A stretch of DNA of 64,000 bases from Solen grandis (Eukaryota > Mollusca > Bivalvia > Adapedonta > Solenidae): assembly GCA_021229015.1 (NCBI GenBank), contig CM037781.1, positions 64,468,839 to 64,532,838 on the forward strand. Reading direction: 5' to 3'. Shown piece after piece: positions 1 through 11,535 of the stretch. Position 1 is the first letter of the stretch, and each line of letters opens with the position of its first letter. The position numbers and the translations under genes are program-made. The notes under the pieces were generated by a model. That model was not told the DNA's origin. It saw only the letters and a list, made by a program, of their open reading frames with translations, and made no database searches.

Positions 1-160
1 ACACCGAACAAAGCAGTACTGTATACATGTGTATGCTTAGAGCCCTGCAGGGGGCTACCAATACCATTTTTAACGGTTTGACCAGAATGTCGTTATCAAT
101 GATTGAACCTTCTATACTGTCCCAAGGCGGACGCTCTAACCACTCGGCCACCAAGGGTAT
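1..160 (-). mobile_element. SINE-A fragment (tRNA-derived), degenerate
   Basis: The right part (about 134-157) reads, on the minus strand, as a tRNA-like head: GGTGGCCGAGTGGTTAGAGC followed by a CGTCCGCC-type segment. The part around 40-95 (CCATTTTTAACGG and neighbours) matches the body of the same SINE seen better preserved at 15141-15420. The two parts are joined imperfectly, so this is an old, rearranged copy cut by the window edge. Confidence 0.5.
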
Positions 161-605
161 ATCTGTTCCCCTTTACATGTTCGAGTAATAATTTCGCTAG
201 GATAGATTAAACATCATGTTACAAGAAAATTCCAAAAAAAATCTACTTTGGCTCTTCATTTCGTATGATCAAAGTGTCTATAAGACACATGTGATATGAC
301 CAATTATTGTTCAATATCATAAACAAGAAATAAATGTATTCTCACGATAGACCACAAACATTCGGTATTCTGTCAATGTTTCAGACATTTTATGTTAAAA
401 TTTCCTGTAAAAAAATGAGTTCTAAGATGTTCTACTGTGCCAAATTGTTTTGTGCAATTGACAAAAATGATAAAATACGCTCAGACATCAATAAAAAACA
501 TTTTATTATGCGGAGGATCCTGTGTGCAAAAGGTCATCCTCAGAATATATGTTAGCAGTTACAAATCCATGTTGTTGTTTTTTTTCTCAGTGGGAAAGAG
601 TAAAG

Positions 606-653
606 TGTTGTTGTTGTTGTTGTTGTTGTTGTTGCTGCTGTTGTTGTTGTTTT
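606..653. repeat. (GTT)n microsatellite
   Basis: About 16 GTT/GCT triplets. They create an artificial poly-Leu or poly-Cys reading frame that should not be taken as a gene. Confidence 0.9.
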
Positions 654-815
654 CATTATAGCTATACTATAATAAATATATATATATTCGTGATGAAATA
701 TAAATAGCAAATTACCTGATGTTCATTCAATCACAATTTCCTCAGACTAATTACCAAGTAAAGTATTTAAACTATGTTAAGCAAAAAAAAGTTGCTTCTT
801 GAGTATTCAAAACAT

Positions 816-866
816 TGTTGTTTTTTGTTGTTGTTGTTTTTTTGTTGTTGTTGTTTTTGTTTTTGC
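816..866. repeat. Interrupted (GTT)n / T-rich microsatellite
   Basis: Several GTT runs separated by T tracts. Confidence 0.8.
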
Positions 867-1129
867 TTTTTTTCTTTAAGATTTGACCTTATGAACTATT
901 GACCTGTCCCACGTTATATAACTTCAAACTCAATCGAAATTTCATTAAAAAAAATAAAATAAATAAAAATAAAATCTTATCTACTTTAATGATGTTTGTG
1001 GCCTCCAAATGCGTTCACGTATTTTCTTCTTTTTTTTTTAATAATTTCCTCCGTGTTTTTTTTTTCTTTTTGACCCAATGTGAAATAATTTCATATTAAT
1101 CCGAGATTTCGAGTAGACAAAAATTTCAC

Positions 1130-2043
1130 TGACAGGTTGGACCAAAATGTGGACTCTGGTGGTTTTTTTTTGTTTTTTTTTGGTGGGGGGTTCCGAGACT
1201 TTCGAAGATTTCACCTATTGACCTGCTTCTGGACCCCACGTGGCCCATTTCAAACTCTTGAGGTACATTTAGACCAATATCCTTGAAGTTTCATAAATAT
1301 TGGGCCGGACATGGGACATCTAAAGTGTTTACAAGATTTTCCAAGATCTGCCCTTGTGACCTGCATTTTCTTCACACGCGACATAATTTTTAACTCATTC
1401 GAGACTTCAAGAGTGTTTAGAGATTTTCTACCATTTGGCCTAGTGACCAACTATTTTGACCCCACGTGACCAAATTCTGGAACTATCCGAGTTATCGTGA
1501 CAAAAACAGTATATCCAAGGTTCATGAAAATTGAGCGAAAAAGTCAGCTCTAGAGTGTTTCATTTTTTAATGCAAAATAAATCGAATGCAGGAAACGTTA
1601 CGACTTGCACGTAGGCCGATGTATGTGTACGAATTGTATGTCATCAATGATGTTTGTGCTTTGATCTTGACAGCTGCTCTTTAATTGATTTATATATGTT
1701 TTAAAAGAATAACAAAGTTGTGTTTTTTAATGTTACCTCTAATATTACTTGGCCGACGTTAAGCCAAATACGATATCTACTATAATCGATCAATTCTAAA
1801 GGTCGGCCTAAAAATCAATCGTATATTTTTAATACATGTACATATGTAAATCATTATAACCACGGCTGAGTCGAACCACCGATGACTAGAACAAATTGCC
1901 ATTGTCACCGAAGTTCGACTGTATAATGTAGACATTCTAATCCAAGTTTCAGGAAGATTAGACCAAAAATGTCTCCCCTCCACAAGCAATTATTGACAGA
2001 CCAGTCACAATTTTAAGCTCATCCAAATGCTCAGGTGAGCTGA
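1130..2043 (+). mobile_element. Helitron-like repeat family E1, old copy
   Basis: It holds degenerate tandem text of the type 'gaccccacgtg(g/a)cc ... ttcaaactc', also found at 22.5-24.0, 30.9-31.6, 43.97-44.8 and 53.4-53.7 kb. It ends at 2029-2043 in GCTCAGGTGAGCTGA, the same terminus as the other E1 copies. The left boundary is approximate. No coding capacity is visible. The Helitron-like assignment is an inference from the end structure (hairpin arm then CTGA). Confidence 0.5.
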
Positions 2044-2385
2044 AACTATCTGAGATTAAAAAAAGGGGGCATTTTCGGTTCGACAACCGCTTAAAAAAAG
2101 AAACACTTTTTTAAGAATGGTCATCTTTTTGTCGCACTTCCACTGAATGCATGATAATAAGAAACAATATTTCTCTTCCTCTATTGAACCAAGAAAAGTA
2201 ACTCTCAATTTCAATGTGTTTATAACTATGTGTCTCTATCCAGAAATGTCATACCTCTGTAATGCATGTCTGACAGGCTAAAAATTCATTTCATTCTTTT
2301 ACACCTATTCCTTTTCAAACCTTTAATTGAATGCAAGGATTTCAAAATCTATGGGCTGCCACGAAGCAGTTGACAGAATTGACTT

Positions 2386-2552
2386 CAGTCATTTGAGACT
2401 ATGTCTGCCATACTGTAGTCACACGCTGTAGGACATGTGGCATGATACCACACCCAGTCACATTATCCTGACACCGGGACAACCAATCCTGCAACTACCC
2501 TTACATGCTGGACGCCAAGCATAGGAGCTACACCAGTACCATTTTTTATCAG
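2386..2552 (-). mobile_element. SINE-A, body only
   Basis: It matches the body of the SINE at 15141-15420: 'cagtcatttgagac', 'gacatgtggcatgataccac', 'agtcacattatcctgacacc', 'agtaccattttttatc'. The tRNA head and the GTTT tail are missing, so this copy is truncated at both ends. Confidence 0.75.
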
Positions 2553-5362
2553 ATGAAATCATCAAGCTCATTTGTCAAACTTTCTCTCCGCCGCTCTGTG
2601 TCTCATTTCGTTTCTCCACGAACCAGTTCATCAAAGTGTGTATCCAGAAATGATCAACAAGGGACGTCTAGTGATCAAGTTTTCCTCCAATATCTTGTTT
2701 GAAGTCTATTTGCAGTAATGAGTTTGTCTGAAATTTATGAGTCCGTGGAGAAATGTGTTACAGTTTTTTCTTTAGTAGTTCATGCGTGTAATGTAGACGA
2801 ATGAACGGATGGATAATTTACTATCCGAAAACTGAAATGTCCAAATGTAGACAACTAAGTCTGACATCTAAATATGTATGGCCATACGTTATGTGTAAAC
2901 ACAATTTATGTTGAAAACACGCAAGTTGTGTTCAACCTTTAATGAAATGGTTATGTGTTAGTGTTTACAAAACAAAAACGCAAATATCGGTTAACTGGTG
3001 GCAACCGCAATAAGACTGCAGAGGAAGACAAGGTCCAGAGCACATAAAGATACTACACCAGTAATTAAGGCAATGTCTTTAATTGATGGAAGAAGGAACT
3101 GCATTAACAAAAAGGCATAAAATACGTTTCCGCTAATCCGACCGACTCTATTTTTTCATACCGACCATATTTTTGGTTTAAGCATTATCACGGTTGCGAA
3201 ACGTTGTTCGGCTTATCTTCTTAGTTTATGATAAAAAAATTAAATCAGGGGAATAACAGCACTTTTGTTTAATTCCTTTAATGAAAAAAAAAGACTAAAT
3301 GACCGCCAATGCAGAAAGACTAGTTGTACAATGAATCCCGAATAGCAATTATCTCACGACCCCCCCCCCCCCCAAAAAAAAAAACAACCCAAAAAAAACA
3401 TGATAACACATATGTTAAACTAAATCTCCTTGTAAATGAAACAAAAAAAATCTTTAAATTGATATCCCCGCCGAATGCAATGAAAATGAACTAGTTGTAC
3501 ATTATGTATATCCGAACTTGCGATATCCTTTAAATACTCTACACATTTAAAAAAGAAAAGAAAAAAGATAATGCAAATATGAAGAACCATTGCATATTGT
3601 ACGGTACAATTCTGCAGCCATTTACTATACAGGAAGCATAAGCATTACAAATATTTGAAGTCTGGATTAAAAATAACTGTTAATTAAATAATAAAAAAAA
3701 ATCCATGCAGTATTGAATTTGATTTGCATGATTCGGCCGCATGCGGAAGTGATCAAGGGAAATAACTCCAGAGAAAAGTATGTGAGCTGAATGAATACCA
3801 AAATCCCTCTCCTATTAGGGTTGTTTACATAACTCTATATATAGTTATTAAAACCATGACCATGATTTCTTGTAAATATATATAAAGAATAAAATCCCGA
3901 CCTACCGACTCTCTTTTTTTATTTCCTGGAGACCAAAAACGGAACTTTTTTTGGCCAAACATTTGTCATCGCAAGTTTTTACTCTTTATTTTATTTTTGA
4001 GATAATGACTCCGAACGGAAAAATGTATTGTAGATGGGCGGTGACAAAACAAAAATATATTTCTCATCGCTAGAAGTAAATGCGTCAACAATCTTCTTTT
4101 TTGCAAAAATATGTATACTAAATGTTTAAATAAACGTTTATATAAATATCTTTTCAGAGAACATGTTGTTCTTTTGAGATGGAAATAATATGCATAATTC
4201 ATCTTTCTATTAACTGCTTCTGTGTTGATGTATATGAAACTTTAAAAAAAAAAAGTTTATTTCGTCTACTTTAAATTTTCACGATAAAGGGAATAAAATG
4301 TAAAAGAATAAAGTCAAAGGCCATATATATATATGTGGATTAGATTGGAATTGTGATTATTCATGTTCAAACCTCAATGAACCATCAAAATGCAATTCAA
4401 TCCTTGATAACATCCCATACTTATAAATATAAAGTTCGATTTTTTTTTTGCTTCATTCACATACAACAAAATATGCAATGAAATGTTTCATGCATTACAT
4501 TCAACACTGCTATATAAGACAGTAGAAAATACGACACTTTATGAATATTGCATATTATATTTTACACAGTTTAGCACCGACATTCTCATATATCACCTTT
4601 CTAAATGTTTCCAAGTCAGAGTTAGTTGATGCATGCTTGTCAGCTGACAGAAAATGTTTTATGCCTCTTACATTTCAAAACGAATGCATAATGTGCATTA
4701 GACTGTATCCGAGACATGCCCTGATCTTGTAGATACCAGCATCAAACGTACTCAACTGACAAACTTAAATTGAATTACACTGAAATAATACGCATTAATG
4801 TCCCAGACGTTCACTCAGAGGCCTGTAAATAACAGTACTATATCAAGTATTATCCGAAATTCCATTTCAACCAAGCTCAGCTGTGCTGGGATCCCCGTTT
4901 CTCTAATTCCTTACAAACAAATTTGATATCAGATGTAAGACTATTTTTCCACTTAGTGTCGACTAAATTCTTATTTCCGCAATTAAGCACAATTACACTG
5001 CATTGCATGGCGTTATCTCTTTTTTGTGTAGAGAAAACGTCAGAAGATTAACGTTTACATCTCAGAATTTTACACGTAGAAAGAAGTCTTGCGTACGAAG
5101 ACATCTGAAATAGGGCCACCTGGTGTTCAAGTTTAGGAATCAATAATAATTTCAGTAGATTATACTTACAAGAGGAACAGATAGTCTGCTTATTTGCGTA
5201 CTTACTCAATCAAAATAGATATATACCCAATTATTTTTAAGGGAATGGGAATCATAACTAAATTTAAATCGGAGGGGGGCTCAGTAAAATTCTCTAAGCT
5301 TCGCTTACGTCCTGTCATATATTCAATACTATCGTATAATTTGATGCGACCTACTTATATAG
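2553..5362. other. AT-rich DNA without recognised genes
   Basis: I see no convincing coding region, SINE or element end. A C13 tract followed by A tracts lies at about 3361-3400. Short open frames (for example 3966-4202 and 4541-4732) have no recognisable motif. Confidence 0.5.
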
Positions 5363-5370
5363 AGATAGTT

Positions 5371-5613
5371 ACGGAATTCCGTTAGGGCCATTTTCATATT
5401 CGCCTGAGTGAAAAAATCTGAAACGCGAAATCACGAAAGTACGATGACGAAAACGCGAATTTCACGAAGATGAAAACGCGAAAGTACGATGACGAAAACG
5501 CGAAATCACGATGACGAAAACGCGAAATAATTTTGCAAAACTATTTCGCGTTTCGTCATGATGTTTTCGGGTTTCGCGTTTTCGTACTATCGCCTTCCGG
5601 TTTGCATGCGCAG
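5371..5613 (+). repeat. Left terminal inverted repeat of the foldback element
   Basis: About 243 bp, with several GACGAAAACGCGAAA units, ending inside at CCTTCCGGTTTGCATGCGCAG. Confidence 0.8.
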
Positions 5614-5888
5614 TACCAAAATTAAGAAAGTATCAGATAGGCTATGCCTACAACGAAATATCCGTCTTGTTTATTTATTTTTAAATATTCTTAGACCTAC
5701 AGATATACTGAATAAGTAGATATGTTTTACGGCTAATTATGAAATCAGCTTAGCGAGACAATTAAAGTGTATGAAATTGTAAATCCCGTCATATTAATAT
5801 ATTCATAACTACATATCAATTGAAAGTTTTTTTATATATTGAAATAAACTAAAATAAAGCGGAAAAAAAAACAGTTTAATACTAATCT

Positions 5889-5891
5889 TAA

Positions 5892-5918
<27 letters not shown>
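5889..5918. repeat. (CT)n microsatellite
   Basis: About 14 CT repeats inside the foldback element's interior. Confidence 0.9.
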
Positions 5919-5925
<7 letters not shown>

Positions 5926-6747
5926 ACTACTATTAGAGAATGCTCTTTTATATATTCAATTATTATTTTCAGCTAACTATACATGTATATGACAAGAGCG
6001 GGTGAGGGTATTACTGAACTCTTCGGCTGAAATATATAGTATTCGGTAATACATGTAGCATTCACGATCTTCATTACATATACAACAAATATGAGTATCT
6101 TTTCAACATTTACATGCAAGATACACATATCTAGACTTATCTTATTCTGATATATGATTTTCTATGTGTTGGGCCCAACAGCTTGTAATACTCGTATCTT
6201 GTTGCTTGCTTGTAAATGGATGCTTGTAATACCAACCATACTTTTTTTTAAGTATAATTTTATTATTCATTGTTGGTGTTGAGCAATATTTATTTTATTG
6301 TTAACAATTATAGTTATCCGGTATTTATCTGTGTACACATAGCATAAAACAAATATCCCAATCTAGATGTCATATTGTATAAGATGCATGTTGTGCAGCG
6401 GAAATTTCTGCCTGAAACATCAATTACCAAACCCCTTTTCTTTCATGCTCTACAGACTTAGTTCCCGGCCGCTTACATTTGATTCTCCCCTTTTGTGAGT
6501 TATTAATATCGTGACAATAGTTTTCTTTATTTTTTCATTTTTTTAGTTCTAATTTTGTTCTTCTTTTATTCAGTATCTTAATCATTCATTTACTATAATT
6601 CACTGATAGATCTTTTATAATTATATGTATATGGATTCTATTTAGGCATATAAAGTGATTAATGATATATGTGTTGTGTTAAGCACTCTGTATTGAATGT
6701 GTTCGGCAATGCACACATGATGAATTTCAACTGCTTCAAATTCGAAC

Positions 6748-7035
6748 ATGCATTTAACTTGCTTAACAATTACCAATGAGGTATGTGGAGTTGTAGAAAC
6801 CGAGCTTTTGTCTCCTCAAGTGTCAAAACGAACCTTAAGATCATCTGAATCCTTTGACGGTTGTTATGTTGTTCCTTTTAATAAGAAAAAAACTTTCTCT
6901 GACAGAAGTTTTAGTACGACTGGTCCAAAATTGTGGAATGAAATACCTCTTAGTCTGAGACAATGTGAATCTGTAGAAATCTTCAAAACACAACTGAAGT
7001 CATTTTACTTCAATGCCTATTTTGCACTGTTTTAA
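6748..7035 (+). pseudogene. LINE reverse-transcriptase C-terminal tail fragment
   Basis: The 95-residue frame ends with a pattern typical of the C-terminus of many invertebrate non-LTR retrotransposon proteins: a DRSFSTTGPKLWNEIP segment, then SLRQCESVEIFKTQLK and a final YF. The upstream reverse-transcriptase domain is absent, so this is only a 3' fragment (5'-truncation is usual for LINEs). It sits inside the foldback element and was either captured by it or inserted into it. The start codon is arbitrary. The clade cannot be told from this piece, and it is not from the same copy as the LINE at 8059-10483. Confidence 0.6.
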
Positions 7036-7361
7036 GTGATGAGTACAACGCCATTGAATATGTAATTTATATGTAGAAATAGGCGTTTAATCAAATTTGC
7101 AAGTTTCAAGAAAACGGGCAAGAAGGTATTTAATTGGTGAGCGCTGAGGTAGTTTCGTTTTTAAAAGTGTCTATTTCATAAAATGTCACTATTAAGATAT
7201 TTATTTATATTATATTCTGTGTATATGTAACGTTTTGTTATATATTAAATATCAGTACGCTTTTCGCTGAAATATATTTAAAATGGATAGAATAACCACA
7301 CCGGTAAAGATAGACTCTTTGTTCGGGAGAGACCCGAAAAATGACTTACTTAGTTCTGACA

Positions 7362-7805
7362 CTGCGCATGCATACCAGAAGGTGAAAGTACGAAAACGCG
7401 AAAACACGATGACGAAAACGCGAAAACACGAAAACGCGAAATTACGATGACGAAAACGCGAAACACGATGACGAAAACGCGAAAGTACGATGACGAAAAC
7501 GCGAGGACACGAAAACGCGAGAACACGATGACGAAATCGCGAAACCACGATGACGAAAACGCGATATTATATCGCACTTTCATCATCGTGTTTTCGCTTT
7601 TCGCGTTTTTGTCATCGTACTTTCGCGTTTTCGTCATCGTGTTCTCGCGTTTTCGTCATCGTACTTTCGTGATCTCGCTTTTTCATCATCGTGCTTTCGC
7701 GTTTTCGTCATCGTGTTCTCGCGTTTTCGTCATCGTACTTTCGTGATTAAGTTTTCGCGTTTCAGATTATTTCATTTATAGGCGATGGCCCTAACGGAAT
7801 TCCGT
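7362..7805 (-). repeat. Right terminal inverted repeat of the foldback element, expanded
   Basis: About 444 bp, nearly twice the left arm, because it contains many more GATGACGAAAACGCGAAA-type units and an inner palindrome centred near 7565. The open frames here are produced by the tandem units. Confidence 0.8.
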
Positions 7806-8058
7806 AGATAGTTTCTAACTACTTTCTGAAAACTTGTAGATATTGCTTCTCACTGTGCCCTAACTGTACTAAAGGTACTGTATAAGTTATAAGCTGGTTT
7901 CTTAAAAAAAAAGGAAAAAAAAGACTTTGTTTGATGCGAAGCATCAAAGACAAGACGCAGGGCATATTTTCTCGATGGATAATTTAAATAAGGAAAAACA
8001 TTTCAGAACATGTGCATCTATAATTTACAGACAACGGATCTAAATATTTCTTATTTGC

Positions 8059-8717
8059 GGTGATACATGCTCGAAAATATCCTCAGATGCTAGGGGTAAA
8101 CATTTTTATCAGTTTATGACCTCGAATCAACTAACAGCTATTGATACTTTACCATTATGTACAGGTGCACAGTCAGTTATGTATCGTATGATGGAAAATA
8201 TCAGAGTTTGATTGACCATATCCTTTGCAATAAAGAATGTATAGACTTGGTGAAATGTAAAATATCAGACGATAATTGTTTGAATGTGTCAACTCACCGG
8301 CCTATTGTTGCAACTTTTGGTTTTAATTTTGTTCGACAGAGAACGACAAATGCACCATTTAAGCCTATTAAATGGCAGAATATTAGTGTGCAAAAATTGA
8401 TATCATATGAATCGGAGGTAACGAGATTGCTGTATTGTAACATACAGTCTATTGATAGCTCTGACGCTTATGCTGTTATTGAATCCTTATACTCTTTAAT
8501 TGTTTCTAGTATTAATGATGCTTCGGATAAATGCTTACCTCGAACAAATTATGCTGCTCATTTGAAGCCATACTGGAATGATACATTAAAAGAATTACAT
8601 GCCACTATGAGGCATCATAGACAGGTATGGATTGCTGATGGTCGGCCACGCGAAACATGTATATATACTCTTGAACATGAAGATGGGATATATTATAACT
8701 TTGTTCAAAGGTGGTAA
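8059..8717 (+). pseudogene. LINE apurinic-like endonuclease, C-terminal part, frameshifted
   Basis: Frame 1 from 8059 reads GDTCSKISSDARGKHFYQF, recalling the 'GDxN...RG..L..F' segment of LINE endonucleases, and continues to about 8172. The reading then passes to the frame of 8157-8717, where YDGKYQSLIDHILCNK and then VSTHRPIVATF correspond to the conserved S-x-IDHI and S/T-HRP motifs near the endonuclease C-terminus (the His being catalytic in the family). A frameshift therefore lies near 8160-8172. The frame ends at 8717 soon after the region where the linker to the polymerase should begin. The N-terminal half is absent. Not functional. Confidence 0.75.
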
Positions 8718-8833
8718 TAAAAATAAGCACGATCCTAAAAGTTATAGAGCAATTACATTATCTTCTTCTATATTTAAGTTGTACGAATGTATACTGTTAA
8801 ACAGATTAAAACACGATATGGTACAACCTATTC

Positions 8834-10483
8834 ATGAGTTTCCAGGCTAATATGGGTTGTAATATGACTAACTACATGGTAAAAGAGTATGTAAATCATT
8901 GTAAGGAAAACCAGAGCAGGCTTTTTGCATGTTATCTGGACGCTAGACAAGCATTTGACAGAGTTTGGCATGATGGGTTATTTTACAAATTATATAAGAT
9001 GGGTTTATCCAAACGTCTATGGTTGACTGTTGTAGAGCTGCACAGCAACATGTACAGTTGTGTTATGTATGATGGACTCGAGTCAGACTGGTTCCCAGTA
9101 CTGCAGGGAACCAGGCAGGGCGGGGTCTGTTCTCCATATTTATATTTATGCTTCATAAATGATTTAATTAAAGAGTTAGCTGATTTGAGATTTGGTTTCT
9201 CGATAGGGGACAACTGTTTTTCAGCACCTACTGTAGCTGATGACATGCTTTTGTTGTCTTTATCAATGGATAAACTTCAGAAAATGATTGATGCATGTTA
9301 TGTTTATTCATGTCAGTGGCGTTTTCAGTACAACCCGGGTAAGTGTGCTGTAATGATATTTAATGAGAAGGAACGGTATACTTTGCGTCAAAGTAAGAAA
9401 TTTACAATAGGAAATGAATACATACCTTTAGTTAATCAGTATAAACATCTTGGAGTCGACTATTACTCAGTGGAAAAAATACCAGGTATGGTCAAGGAGT
9501 ATGCCAATAAACTAAGAAGAACATGTTTTGGTCTGGTAAATAACGGTTTACATGAGAATGGTTTACAACCTGTAACTTGTAAGAAAATATATACTTCCAT
9601 TGTTTTGCCCAAGGCGTTGTATGGCAGCGAGTGCTTATATAATATTTCTGCTAATGATATAATCTGTTTAGAAAGGGCACATAGATTATGTATTAAGTGT
9701 ATGCAAGGAATGAATGTCAGAACTAAAACGGATATTGCCCTTAGTATGTTGTGTTGTCTTCCAATAGAAGCTGAGATAGATCGAAGAAAACTTAATTTAC
9801 TGGGGCAGTTATGTAACCTATCCAGGTATTGTGCTGTGAAGAAAATGTTCTTATTAAGAATCTGCTCGCAACAATTACATAATAAGATAATGGGGTATAT
9901 TCCCGATATCTTTAACATTTTGAATAAATACAGATTGAAACATTATCTAGATGCATATATCTTGACTGGTAATTTTCCAAATAAAAAAATGTGGAGGAAA
10001 ATAGCAAAAGATATGATATACAACAAAGTTACGTCAGATTGGCATATTCGTATCATGTCCGCTGAGTTCAGAAGAATTCGATCTATTCATTATCAATATC
10101 AAATGTGTGAGTTATGGGTGTATGCATCAAGAAATCCACAGTTTTTAATGTACTGTAAAACAATTGGTAAACTGATTGCTTACTTAGCTAGATTTGACAC
10201 TTTTTGCATGAAATGTAATGGTCAGTACAGTGAGATTTGCATAACAGACCATGCAATTCTTTAAAGGTTTTGTGTCAAACTCTCTCAAAAGATTAAAGAC
10301 GTATTTGATAACAATGTATGGTCTTGTCTGAATGAAATGGACAGATCATCACTCGTTAACACTCTATTGGGATCGCGCAGTTCTACAGCTTTGATGAACT
10401 GCTTACAGCAATACTATAATGATTTCTTTAGTATGGTAATCTTTCATATTCATGGTATTTGGTTAAAGTACATATCTTTATAA
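8834..10483 (+). pseudogene. LINE reverse transcriptase with an in-frame stop
   Basis: The polymerase begins upstream in another frame (about 8700-8850), where HDPKSYRAITLSSSIFKLYE is RT block 1/2. It shifts into this frame near 8840. Visible motifs are ACYLDARQAFDRVWHDGL (first catalytic Asp), LQGTRQGGVCSPYLY, and VADDMLLLS, the F/YADD box with V in the first position. The 'thumb' follows with YKHLGV. Near the C-terminus CMKC begins a Cys/His segment that ends HAIL, then TAA at 10262-10264. The same frame continues with RFCVKLSQKIKDVF to a second TAA at 10481-10483, so the first stop is probably a nonsense mutation. It would copy its own RNA at a nicked target; here it is dead. Confidence 0.85.
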
Positions 10484-10884
10484 TGTTTGTTTGATGTATG
10501 CATGAAAATGACTACATGAATGTTAATTGTTTGTATTGATGCCCATGTATTGTGCTGCTGAATGTTAGCAATATTTATTATGTATTGAATCTTTTAATTA
10601 TTGTATTATATTTTTTTTCTCTCTGTTTGTATTTTTTTGTTTGCTCAGTTGTATGTTTTGCATTAATCTTCTGTGATGGAGGAAATAAAGATATATACGT
10701 GGAAAGACAGGAGCATGATAAATCCGGATATTTTCTGACCGCTACCCGTATACGAGTGTTATATGTAAAAAGAAAATCAAAGGACAATGGTAACAACAAA
10801 ATTCCCAAAACACGTGCACGTCTTCACAAATATGTTGTCCATCTGTGAACGTCTGGGGTAAATCGCAACAGTAGTGAAGGAGTT

Positions 10885-11157
10885 CATGGTTCATACAATT
10901 TTTTGAAGCAAAATTTAAGAGTTTTTCAAGGGTATTTAAGGCCTTAAAAATTCAAAATTAAGGACTTGCATAACTACAACTTATGCTTTAAATTTTATGG
11001 GATGATCCTCAATATTTTAACAACTTGATAAATACTTTTTTATGATCAATATTTTAATTTCAAATTCAAGGTTCAGTTAATTTTAAGGGTTTTTCTTCAA
11101 TGGTTTATAAGGCAAAATAAGATTTTCAAGGGTTTTTCAAAACCTGTACGAACCATG
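10885..11157. mobile_element. MITE-like palindromic element, ~270 bp
   Basis: The left end CATGGTTCATACAATTTTTT and the right end, reverse-complemented CATGGTTCGTACAGGTTTTG, match imperfectly. The interior repeats TTTCAAGGGT and TTTTTCAAGG motifs on both sides. There is no coding potential. The target duplication was not resolved. Confidence 0.5.
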
Positions 11158-11535
11158 GTCAGTTAGACACACAATATTTGCTCCTTATATATTCTTTAAA
11201 GGGGAAAAATCAAAGTCGCATAACTCCTGTAAAAGTTGATGAATCATAATGAAGTTCCTATAGTAGGAAGGATTCCTGTGAAGTTTCTTCTTAAATTGGC
11301 AAAATAAAATTGAAGAAAAGTGCATACAATATTGTGTCTACAGACGGACGGACAGACAACCTGATTCAAGTATACACCTCCACTCCCAAACGTCGTTGTG
11401 GGGTGTATAAATATCAAAAGTAGGTCAATAGGTCATGATCAATGTCGTCCATGGTCAAAGTTAAATTTCACGAACAAAATTATACCTGTGCGCCAAAATT
11501 AAAGGTTATAGCCCCCTTTATGAGCCTATGTAAAA
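11158..11535. repeat. Remnant of a Helitron-like repeat ('...cggacggacagac')
   Basis: It contains 'gcataactcctgtaaaag', a GACGGACGGACAGAC tract at about 11343 and a following 'gtggggtgtataaat'. This is the text that precedes the 3' ends of the repeat families in this window. The matching 5' end was not found. Confidence 0.4.

Larger units (their letters stand above)
161..1129. other. Unannotated AT-rich DNA with GTT microsatellites
   Basis: Apart from the two (GTT)n tracts listed separately and several A or T runs, I recognise no gene or element. The short open frames here are products of the GTT repeats. Confidence 0.5.
5371..7805. mobile_element. Foldback-type DNA element with 8-bp target duplication
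   Basis: The left end begins ACGGAATTCCGTTAGGGCC and the right end is its reverse complement, finishing at 7805. The flanks AGATAGTT at 5363-5370 and 7806-7813 are an exact 8-bp duplication. Behind the short terminal motif, both arms run into tandem units of about 22 bp (core GACGAAAACGCGAAA), inverted relative to each other. The inner ends of the arms carry CCGG and GCATGCGCAG. There is no transposase frame; the interior holds a LINE tail fragment (6748-7035). The long inverted ends with internal tandem repeats and an 8-bp duplication resemble Drosophila foldback/MULE elements, but superfamily is an inference. Confidence 0.8.
8059..10690 (+). mobile_element. Degenerate LINE (non-LTR retrotransposon)
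   Basis: The order is endonuclease fragment (8059-8717, two frames), the start of the reverse transcriptase (about 8700-8850, a third frame), the main reverse-transcriptase frame (8834-10483, with an in-frame stop at 10262) and a 3' region with AATAAA near 10683. The endonuclease N-terminus is missing, and the usual linker between endonuclease and polymerase looks deleted around 8640-8700. The element is 5'-truncated and inactive. The clade is uncertain; the motifs fit the large jockey/CR1-type group. Confidence 0.85.

Noticed and set aside
334..707. Overlapping reading frames with poly-Leu or poly-Cys runs
   Set aside because: They are made by the GTT microsatellite and have no start context or domain.
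7252..7746. Three overlapping ~95-residue frames rich in RFRHRVF-type repeats
   Set aside because: They are translations of the ~22-bp tandem units in the foldback arm and occur on both strands.
8983..9918. Minus-strand frames of 87 and 151 residues
   Set aside because: They are shadows of the reverse-transcriptase frame.
10552..10848. 98-residue frame after the LINE
   Set aside because: It starts in the LINE's 3' region and is hydrophobic by AT richness. It crosses the AATAAA and has no support as a gene.
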